Notes under the pieces: generated by a model
Told to the model about the DNA's origin: nothing
The model's database searches: none
The model's input: the letters and a program-made list of their open reading frames with translations, nothing else
Position numbers and translations under genes: made by a program
DNA from: an uncultured Collinsella sp.
GTDB taxonomy: Bacteria; Actinomycetota; Coriobacteriia; Coriobacteriales; Coriobacteriaceae
Reading direction: 5' to 3'
DNA length: 6,640 nucleotides
NCBI GenBank assembly: GCA_902465425.1
Contig: CABQNA010000087.1
Span: 1 to 6,640, forward strand
In this document: positions 1 to 4,298 of the stretch, one piece after another
How the letters are laid out: each line of letters begins with the position of its first letter
How positions within the stretch are numbered: position 1 is the first letter of the stretch

Positions 1-177
1 GGCATCGAGCAGGCGGATCTGCTGGCATAGGTCGTGGGCCATCGGGGTTTCGATGTTTCCCATGACGGAGAGCTCGCGACGGGCGAGCATCTCATCGAAA
101 ATGCTGGTGAGCGTGATACCTCGGGCGGATTCACGCATGGTGAGGGGGCTGATGATGGGGGAATGATTGGTGTCCAT
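1..177 (-). CDS. ClpP-like (S14 family) protease, N-terminal 59 residues, truncated by window edge
   Basis: The reverse strand is open from an ATG at 177-175 to the window edge, exactly 59 codons, with no stop. The start has a strong ribosome site, AAAGGAG (189-183), 5 bases upstream. Residues about 25-59 (IFDEMLARRELSVMGNIETP, then MAHDLCQQIRLLDA) follow the N-terminal pattern of ClpP. In ClpP a helix with 'RLL..R' leads into a strand with 'I.L.G.I', then 'A..I..QLL.LDA'. ClpP is a cytoplasmic serine peptidase that forms a barrel and is fed by Clp ATPases. The catalytic Ser, His and Asp would lie beyond the window, so activity cannot be judged. The match is divergent: the 'FLGG' typical of housekeeping ClpP is 'VMGN' here. 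It may therefore be an accessory ClpP paralogue or another member of the ClpP/crotonase fold. It lies 63 bases downstream of the unknown gene on the same strand and is probably co-transcribed with it. Confidence 0.68.
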   Translation of the reverse strand, partial: MDTNHSPIISPLTMRESARGITLTSIFDEMLARRELSVMGNIETPMAHDLCQQIRLLDA

Positions 178-241
178 GAGGACTCCTTTCTGTTGGTTGT
201 GTTGTGGAATAGGATTGTTGCCCGCGGAGGGGCTGGCGGGC
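178..241 (-). other. Short intergenic spacer with hairpin and strong ribosome site
   Basis: This is the gap between the unknown gene and the ClpP-like gene on the minus strand. It contains a 6-bp perfect inverted repeat (GCCCGC at 241-236, GCGGGC at 225-220, 10-base loop) that overlaps the upstream stop codon. No T-run follows on either strand, so it is not a convincing terminator. The AAAGGAG ribosome site (189-183) serves the ClpP-like gene. I see no clear promoter here, which supports read-through from the upstream gene. Confidence 0.4.
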
Positions 242-1131
242 TACAGGGTTCGTCCGAGCCTGAGATCGAGCTCGGTTGTGGGGCAGGCTGCCTGTTCGTG
301 CGGCTCGCAAGCGCCAAGGGCTCCAAAGCGATGGAGCGTTGCGACGGGCGTGGTGTAGGCGAGCCGCAGCTGATGCTCGACAGGGGCGCATCCGTCATTT
401 TTGTAATGAGCCGCGTAGTACTGCGCGATGCTGGCGTTCATCTCGCTGCCATTGCGATGGCGCTCAAACTGGCGTCTGCAGGTTTCGATGATCTTTGCTA
501 CCGACTTGGGTGCCGTCGCGGGAACAAGGGCGAGATAGCCCTCAAATAGCTCGTTGATGCTCAGGAGGCATAGCAGATCGATCAGCGTCCTTATGGCTGC
601 TCCCTCGGCGGAAAAGTGCGCGGTCATGCGGTTATATCGGTTGCGGTCGACGATGGCCACATGGGGTCTTGGAGTTTTCTGCCCCGTGGTCCCGGGCTTT
701 TGCCGCGCCTGTGTATTGAGCTCGACGTTGCAGCGCTTGAGGCCGTCCAACGGAAGGAACAGTGCGGTGCGCAGGGTGTTCCGCTTGCTTTCGAGTTCAT
801 GACGCTCGTCGGGTTCCCATTCGAGCTTGAGTTTCGTGTCGAGCGCCGTAAGCATATGGGCTAGGCAGCCTACGGTAAGAACGTACGAATCGTTGTCGCG
901 TTTTGGGGCATAGGGGTCTGTCAGCTTGCGAATGTCGGGGTCGCCCATGATCTTTGTGCAGCGCTTCAGCAGTTGAGGGTGGTCGGCCAAGATCGTCGCG
1001 AGCGGTAGCGACGCGTAGTTCTTGATGGTCGCGGCGGCAAAGGCGGCGTCATATTCGTTTGCATATGCTCGCTCAATTCGGGCATCCAGAATGCTTTTCT
1101 TATCGCCGTCTTCAGCGTGGTGGTTTGTCAT
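241..1131 (-). CDS. Unrecognised 296-residue soluble protein, upstream of ClpP-like gene
   Basis: I do not recognise this protein. The chosen start is ATG at 1131-1129, with GGAG (1140-1137) 5 bases upstream. The frame stays open further back to 1287, but that extension is a His-rich repeat with no ribosome site and is probably not translated. The protein begins MTNHHAEDGDKKS. It has no signal peptide and no clear membrane segment. It looks mostly helical, with a charged stretch at about residues 95-122 (many K, E and R), a basic, Pro-rich linker at about 140-158 (KPGTTGQKTPRP), and a more hydrophobic helical stretch at about 178-206 (RTLIDLLCLLSINELFEGYL). The C-terminal part holds several His and Cys residues (C248, H253, H267, C275, H278, C283), scattered and not in a zinc-finger pattern. 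It stands alone upstream of the ClpP-like gene in the same direction. A role as partner or substrate of that protease is a guess from position only. Confidence 0.72.
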   Translation of the reverse strand: MTNHHAEDGDKKSILDARIERAYANEYDAAFAAATIKNYASLPLATILADHPQLLKRCTKIMGDPDIRKLTDPYAPKRDNDSYVLTVGCLAHMLTALDTKLKLEWEPDERHELESKRNTLRTALFLPLDGLKRCNVELNTQARQKPGTTGQKTPRPHVAIVDRNRYNRMTAHFSAEGAAIRTLIDLLCLLSINELFEGYLALVPATAPKSVAKIIETCRRQFERHRNGSEMNASIAQYYAAHYKNDGCAPVEHQLRLAYTTPVATLHRFGALGACEPHEQAACPTTELDLRLGRTL

Positions 1132-1147
1132 AGCTTCTCCAATCGGT

Positions 1148-1212
1148 TGATGTTCGTGCTGTTTGTTGATGTGTTGGTTGTCGTGAGTGATGTGCTTGCC
1201 GTGGGTGATGTG
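1148..1212. repeat. Four spaced TGATGT(G) repeats upstream of the unknown gene
   Basis: TGATGT occurs at 1148-1153, and TGATGTG at 1167-1173, 1188-1194 and 1206-1212, with start-to-start distances of 19, 21 and 18 bases. The last two sit in a longer near-repeat (GTGATGTGCTTGCC versus GTGATGTGCTGACG). Read on the minus strand they are CACATCA units lying 17-81 bases upstream of the start at 1131. Spacing near two helical turns would suit a protein-binding array. They could also be remnants of a His-rich coding repeat (QHITHGKHITHDNQHI), since that frame is open through them. Confidence 0.45.
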
Positions 1213-1448
1213 CTGACGTTGGGGTGCTATGCGGTTTTCAATGAGCCCGTGAGGCAGTTGCTGCAGGGGCGGGATGGAACGGCCCATGCAAGGCGGAAGG
1301 CATCGTGCTCAAAATCGAGACAGCAATGTCCTGGGTGCCTCACATGTGGCAGTTACCTCATTAAGTTGTCATTGCGTTTGGGGTTGTACTTTGCCGATCT
1401 TCCTTCTCTTACACGCTAAAACTCAAACTTCATATGCTCGATCTACTT

Positions 1449-1470
1449 AAAACCGCAACGGCGGTCTTTT
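1449..1470. terminator. Small orphan terminator-like hairpin
   Basis: ACCGC (1452-1456) and GCGGT (1461-1465) form a stem around the tetraloop AACG. Three more A-T pairs (1449-1451 with 1467-1469) form if C1466 bulges. Rightward the stem is followed by CTTTTAT, leftward by TTTTAAG, so it could end transcription in either direction. No annotated gene ends here, since both flanking genes point away. It may mark the end of a short unannotated transcript or block antisense read-through. The stem is short and the T-run modest. Confidence 0.35.
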
Positions 1471-1620
1471 ATCAACTTATATGTCGGAACGCGTCTTTGC
1501 AAGTACTTTTTTGCCTTTGTTTCAAATGGGGTGGTTTTGCAACCGTCATACGCGCGCTGTGCGAACGTGCCCCGGCTCGGATAAGATAGTGCGCGATAAA
1601 AACTATGCAAGGAGGCACAT

Positions 1621-2463
1621 ATGGCAATCAAAGCCATCGCAATGGATATCGACGGCACGCTCACCAACGACCAAAAGGTCATCAGCCCGCGTACGCGCGA
1701 GAAGCTGCTCGCGGCGGAGGAGTCGGGCATTAAGCTCATCTTGGCTTCGGGCCGTCCCGCATGGGGGCTACATGCTCTGGCGCAGGAGCTCGACCTTCAA
1801 AACCATGACGGTCTGCTAGTCGCCTTTAATGGCGCGCATGTGGTCGACGCTCAGACCGATGAGGTCCTTTTTGACCAGGCCATGCCGGCTGACGAGCTGC
1901 ATCGCCTGATTGATCACCTGCGTAATTTTGACGTGATCCCTATGATTTCGCTCGGTCGCGATTTGCACGTCGAGGACTCGTACCATTGCATGATTACGCT
2001 GCCGGATGGCTCGCAGAAAAACATCGTCAAGTATGAGCGCGACGCGTGCGATCTTAAGATTCGCGAGGTGGAGAGTCTGCATGAGGTCGCTGATGCTTAT
2101 CCCGTGGACAAGCTGCTGACGGCGGGCGACCCGGCCTATCTGCAAGCGCATCACGAGGAGATGTACGCGCCCTTTACCCAGACGCTTTCGGGTATGTTTA
2201 CGGCCGACTGGTACTTTGAGTACACGGCGCCCGGTATTGACAAGGCCCGCGCGCTCGAGGGTGCCCTGCCCAAGCTCGGCATCGATGCCAGCGAGGTCGT
2301 CTCGTTTGGCGACGGCCAGAATGACAAGTCTATGATTGAGTGGGCCGGAACCGGTGTTGCCATGGGCAACGCCGTCGATGAGGTCAAGGCTGTGGCCCAG
2401 ATGGTGACCGCCAATAATAACGAAGACGGCATTGCGGTGGCGCTGGATAAGCTGCTGGGTTAG
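1621..2463 (+). CDS. Cof-type HAD phosphatase (type IIB cap), 280 residues
   Basis: This is a cytoplasmic haloacid-dehalogenase phosphatase of the Cof/YbjI/SupH group, enzymes that hydrolyse sugar phosphates, flavin mononucleotide or similar small phosphate esters using Mg2+. All four HAD motifs are visible. Motif I is DIDGTLT with nucleophile D9 and acid/base D11. Motif II is LASGRP with S43. Motif III is K208 in APGIDKARAL. Motif IV is FGDGQND with D231 and D235, followed by GVAMGNA and the family's usual NNNEDGIA tail (266-273). The cap between motifs II and III (about 85-195) is of the C2B kind. Length is typical (about 270-290). The start ATG is firm, with AAGGAGG (1609-1615) 5 bases upstream. 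It is followed by a terminator and then a second HAD gene. The exact substrate is not predictable. Confidence 0.93.
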   Translation: MAIKAIAMDIDGTLTNDQKVISPRTREKLLAAEESGIKLILASGRPAWGLHALAQELDLQNHDGLLVAFNGAHVVDAQTDEVLFDQAMPADELHRLIDHLRNFDVIPMISLGRDLHVEDSYHCMITLPDGSQKNIVKYERDACDLKIREVESLHEVADAYPVDKLLTAGDPAYLQAHHEEMYAPFTQTLSGMFTADWYFEYTAPGIDKARALEGALPKLGIDASEVVSFGDGQNDKSMIEWAGTGVAMGNAVDEVKAVAQMVTANNNEDGIAVALDKLLG

Positions 2464-2485
2464 AATCGCCGATAGTGCATGGCTC

Positions 2486-2514
2486 GGGCGTCCGCTTGCG
2501 GGCGCCCTTTTGTT
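2486..2514 (+). terminator. Rho-independent terminator after the Cof-type gene
   Basis: A 9-pair stem (GGGCG, a T-G wobble, CCG against CGG and CGCCC) closes the loop CTTG and is followed by TTTTGTT. It begins 22 bases after the stop codon at 2463. The T-run ends at 2514, and the ribosome site of the next gene begins at the following base, so the hairpin also lies in the leader of that gene. Confidence 0.8.
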
Positions 2515-2526
2515 AGGGAGGGTGCC

Positions 2527-3186
2527 GTGTCCGCATTTCCGTTCGACGCCGTTATCTTTGACATGGACGGCGTCATTGTCGATACCGAGTATTACTACCT
2601 GGGCGAGACTGCCGCGTTTGCCAAGGAGCTTGGGCTTAACCTGACTCAAGAGGAGTTGAACGGGCAGGTCGGTACCTCGCATCAGTTCTTCCTGCGTATG
2701 CTGGTCGATTGGTTTGAGCGCGCCGGGAAGGGGCATTTAACTGGCGAGGAAGCGTTGATCCGTTGGGACGAGTGGGCGCATAAGCGTCCGCGCGACTATC
2801 AGGCTTTGATTAACCCAGGCGCCGTGGATACGATTCGAGAGCTGCCGCGCCGTGGCGTTCGCGTGGCGCTTGCCAGCTCGTCTCCCATGGATAGCATCGA
2901 GGAAGTGCTCAATGCGTGCGGGCTGTCGGATGCCTTTGAGTATGTGGTGAGCGGCGAGCAGTTTAAGGAGAGCAAGCCCGAGCCCGACATCTACCTGCAT
3001 GCGCTGGACCTGCTGGGGCTGCCCGCGAATCGCTGCTGCTGCGTTGAGGATTCGGTGCCTGGCATCACTGCCGGCAAGCGAGCCGGCCTGACAGTTATTG
3101 CCAAGCGCGAGGAGCGCTTTGGCTTTAGCCAGGATGCCGCGGACAAGATTATCGACCAGCTGCCGGAGCTGCTCACGCTTTCTTAG
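2527..3186 (+). CDS. Beta-phosphoglucomutase-like HAD hydrolase (subfamily I), 219 residues
   Basis: This is a HAD enzyme of the beta-phosphoglucomutase/phosphatase group, probably a cytoplasmic sugar-phosphate phosphatase. Motif I is FDMDGVIVDTE (D12 nucleophile, D14). Motif II is ALASSSP (S117). Motif III is KESKPEPDIY (K150). Motif IV is VEDSVPGI (E174, D175). A helical cap follows motif I (about residues 20-90). I chose GTG at 2527 because GGAGG (2517-2521) lies 5 bases upstream and the protein then starts shortly before the first strand. An in-frame ATG at 2479 would place the first 12 codons inside the upstream terminator hairpin and its T-run and has no ribosome site. Against the known mutase, the cap Arg-bearing loop (SRED type) reads GTSHQF and the catalytic His after DTAEY is Tyr. 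This argues for a phosphatase rather than a mutase. C170-C172 form an unusual Cys triplet just before motif IV. A weak -10-like TAGAAT at 2461-2466 might give it its own promoter. Confidence 0.9.
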   Translation: MSAFPFDAVIFDMDGVIVDTEYYYLGETAAFAKELGLNLTQEELNGQVGTSHQFFLRMLVDWFERAGKGHLTGEEALIRWDEWAHKRPRDYQALINPGAVDTIRELPRRGVRVALASSSPMDSIEEVLNACGLSDAFEYVVSGEQFKESKPEPDIYLHALDLLGLPANRCCCVEDSVPGITAGKRAGLTVIAKREERFGFSQDAADKIIDQLPELLTLS

Positions 3187-3187
3187 G

Positions 3188-3209
3188 AGCGCGGTAGTTG
3201 CGCGTTTTT
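3188..3209 (+). terminator. Probable terminator after the second HAD gene
   Basis: AGCGCG (3188-3193) pairs with CGCGTT (3201-3206) through six pairs, one a G-T wobble, around a 7-base loop. A further TTT gives a run of five T in all (3205-3209). It starts 2 bases after the stop codon. The stem is short but placement and T-run fit. Confidence 0.5.
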
Positions 3210-3233
3210 CGGGTCAGATGAGTAAATACCCGA
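3209..3233. repeat. Small inverted repeat in the pgmB-gntR gap
   Basis: TCGGGT (3209-3214) and ACCCGA (3228-3233) are a perfect 6-bp inverted repeat around a 13-base AT-rich loop. It directly follows the terminator T-run and precedes the candidate gntR promoter. It could be a regulatory site or an extra structure in the 3' end of the upstream message. Function unknown. Confidence 0.3.
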
Positions 3234-3237
3234 CATT

Positions 3238-3266
3238 TTGGTGCGGCAGCAAGCATACTTTATGCT
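3238..3266 (+). promoter_or_regulatory. Candidate gntR promoter with overlapping palindromic operator
   Basis: TTGGTG (3238-3243) and TATGCT (3261-3266) are separated by 17 bases and resemble -35 and -10 boxes. The -35 is poor and the -10 fair. A perfect palindrome, AGCATA-CTT-TATGCT (3252-3266), covers the -10. That is the placement expected for a repressor site and suggests autoregulation by the GntR protein. No better promoter lies close to the gene: TTGACT at 3309-3314 would start transcription inside the coding region. Confidence 0.45.
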
Positions 3267-3269
3267 AAT

Positions 3270-3310
3270 GCGGGCTTAAGGGCTTGTTGAATGCCCTTAA
3301 GCCCGCTTTT
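3270..3310 (+). terminator. Strong hairpin-T-run in front of gntR (terminator or attenuator)
   Basis: GCGGGCTTAAGGGC (3270-3283) and GCCCTTAAGCCCGC (3293-3306) form a perfect 14-bp stem with a 9-base loop, followed by TTTT. Only the rightward strand has the T-run. It lies 84 bases after the preceding stop codon and 27 bases before the gntR start. It is either a second terminator for the phosphatase gene or, if the promoter at 3238-3266 is used, a structure at the very 5' end of the gntR transcript. Confidence 0.75.
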
Positions 3311-3336
3311 GACTTAATTGGGCTGGGAGAGGGTAT

Positions 3337-4080
3337 ATGCCACCGACTGAAGGACTAACTGACGGTAAAGCAGCGATACCGCTGTACCAACAGGTTATCG
3401 ATATCATTAAAAACGAAATCAATTCCGGTGCCTACAAGGCGGGCGCGCGGATACCCAACGAATTCGAATTGGCTGAGAACTATAAAGTTGGCCGCGTTAC
3501 CGTGCGACGCGCTATTGAGGAGCTCGTCCAGCAGGGCTATCTAACGAAGCGGCAGGGGAAAGGCACGTTTGTCAATGCCCCCAAGCTTAAGCGCAAGATT
3601 CGCCAGAAGGATGACGTCCAGAGTTTTTCGGACGCATGCCGCGTTAACGGAATGGAGCCGGGGGCGTGCGTCATTTCGAGAAAGATACTGCCGGCAGATT
3701 CTACCGAAGCGCAGTTCTTTGGTGTTCCCGTTGGAACTGATTTGATTTGCGTTGAGCGTGTACGTACTGCCGATGGAGTCCCCGTCATGCTCGAGAACAA
3801 CATATACGTTTACGAGGACAACGCCTATCTATCAACGGCACCTCTATCTAACCAATCCATTTTTGAGTTCGTGCGCAACCGAACGGGCCGCACGCCCGCG
3901 TTTACCGACCCGTGCACGCTCGAGATCGCGTGCGCGTCGCCCGAGGTCGCTCGGCTGTTGGCAGTTCCCGTTGGCGAACCCTTGTTTTATATGGAAGCCT
4001 TCTTTTTCGATGAGCAGCGGCGGCCGTTTATCATCGGTCGTCAGCGGATCGTTGGGTCTCGCTACGTTTTTGACATCTAG
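3337..4080 (+). CDS. GntR-family (HutC/UTRA type) transcriptional regulator, 247 residues
   Basis: This is a DNA-binding regulator, usually a repressor released by a small metabolite. Residues about 14-80 are the GntR winged helix-turn-helix (IPLYQQVIDIIKNEI, then IPNEFELAENYKVGRVTVRR and the wing GYLTKRQGKGTFV). Residues about 95-245 are a UTRA effector-binding domain of the HutC subfamily. Its signs are the 'PVGTDLICVERVRTADGVPV' segment, 'SIFEFVRNRTG' and the C-terminal 'FIIGRQRIVGSRYVFDI'. Length is typical (about 240-250). The ATG start has GGGAG (3325-3329) 7 bases upstream. It lies upstream of and parallel to the transporter-amidohydrolase pair, so it probably controls them and itself. 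Candidate sites are the palindromes at 3252-3266 and 4234-4256. HutC-type effectors include amino acids, amino sugars and fatty acids. The effector here is unknown. Confidence 0.93.
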   Translation: MPPTEGLTDGKAAIPLYQQVIDIIKNEINSGAYKAGARIPNEFELAENYKVGRVTVRRAIEELVQQGYLTKRQGKGTFVNAPKLKRKIRQKDDVQSFSDACRVNGMEPGACVISRKILPADSTEAQFFGVPVGTDLICVERVRTADGVPVMLENNIYVYEDNAYLSTAPLSNQSIFEFVRNRTGRTPAFTDPCTLEIACASPEVARLLAVPVGEPLFYMEAFFFDEQRRPFIIGRQRIVGSRYVFDI

Positions 4081-4090
4081 GACATTGCGA

Positions 4091-4130
4091 ATGGAAACGC
4101 CCGGTGGATCATCTCACCGGGCGTTTCCAT
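4091..4130. terminator. Perfect 16-bp hairpin after gntR
   Basis: ATGGAAACGCCCGGTG (4091-4106) pairs perfectly with CACCGGGCGTTTCCAT (4115-4130) around an 8-base loop, starting 11 bases after the gntR stop. It has no true T-run after the stem. Only GTTTCC lies within the 3' arm, so the GC-rich core CGCCCGGTG/CACCGGGCG followed by TTT may act as the terminator. The symmetry means it could also act leftward or protect the 3' end of the message. Confidence 0.6.
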
Positions 4131-4190
4131 ACCGTTCACGGCGCGAACACAACCGTTCAACCGCGTTGCGGCAACCAGTTTGAAATTATC

Positions 4191-4219
4191 TTGATGAAGG
4201 AAAAAGCTGCTGGTAATCT
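4191..4219 (+). promoter_or_regulatory. Candidate promoter for transporter-amidohydrolase operon
   Basis: TTGATG (4191-4196) and TAATCT (4214-4219) are 17 bases apart, and TGG immediately before the latter makes an extended -10. Predicted transcription would begin near 4226, giving a leader of about 70 bases. The hairpin after gntR lies upstream, so the transporter probably has this promoter of its own. Confidence 0.45.
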
Positions 4220-4233
4220 ATGGGACGTCATAG

Positions 4234-4256
4234 AACGTTTGCCTTATGCAAACGTT
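4234..4256. promoter_or_regulatory. 23-bp palindrome, probable operator of the transporter operon
   Basis: AACGTTTGC (4234-4242) and GCAAACGTT (4248-4256) are perfect 9-bp inverted arms around a 5-base spacer, CTTAT. The site begins roughly 8 bases downstream of the predicted transcription start and 43 bases before the transporter start. That is typical for a dimeric repressor that blocks transcription, and the adjacent GntR protein is the obvious candidate. A role as an RNA hairpin in the leader is possible. No T-run follows. Confidence 0.55.
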
Positions 4257-4298
4257 GAAGCGAGATGCGATGCAGTCTCGAGTTCTTTGGAGGTATCT

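Larger units (their letters stand above)
1132..1620. other. Divergent intergenic region (about 490 bases)
   Basis: This region separates the leftward unknown gene from the rightward Cof-type phosphatase. It is lower in GC than the flanking genes from about 1340 to 1560. It holds the TGATGTG repeat cluster (1148-1212) and an orphan hairpin (1449-1470). For the leftward gene a possible promoter on the minus strand is TTGCGG (1459-1454) with TATGAA 18 bases further on, which would imply a leader of about 300 bases; support is weak. For the phosphatase, TAAGAT (1582-1587) is the best -10-like box, with no convincing -35. I see no tRNA or other RNA gene. Short open frames in both directions lack ribosome sites. 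Confidence 0.5.

Noticed and set aside
34..549. 171-codon open frame on the plus strand
   Set aside because: It lies opposite the ClpP-like and unknown genes, crosses the gap between them and has no ribosome site. The minus-strand genes have good ribosome sites and, for one of them, family similarity.
1132..1287. N-terminal His-rich extension of the unknown protein from an ATG at 1287
   Set aside because: The frame is open and gives HITHGKHITH-like repeats that could suggest metal binding. However, there is no ribosome site at 1287, while the ATG at 1131 has GGAG at ideal spacing.
1496..1542. Two TTTGCAA copies 40 bases apart upstream of the Cof-type gene
   Set aside because: Seven-base matches in an AT-richer intergenic stretch are likely by chance, and the spacing does not suggest a paired operator.
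2479..2526. ATG start at 2479 for the second HAD protein
   Set aside because: The first codons would fall in the terminator hairpin and there is no ribosome site. GTG at 2527 has GGAGG at 5 bases and gives a normal HAD N-terminus.
1816..2736. 306-codon open frame on the minus strand
   Set aside because: It lies opposite the Cof-type phosphatase and the start of the second HAD gene and runs through the terminator at 2486-2514. It shows no family resemblance.
4261..4280. CGAGA/TCTCG inverted repeat with tandem GATGC in the transporter leader
   Set aside because: The 5-bp arms with a 10-base loop are short and expected by chance. It is not a terminator and does not cover the ribosome site.
4104..4298. 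65-residue N-terminal extension of the transporter
   Set aside because: The upstream frame crosses the gntR hairpin, the candidate promoter and the palindrome. The sequence has no membrane or family character, and ATG 4299 has a strong ribosome site.
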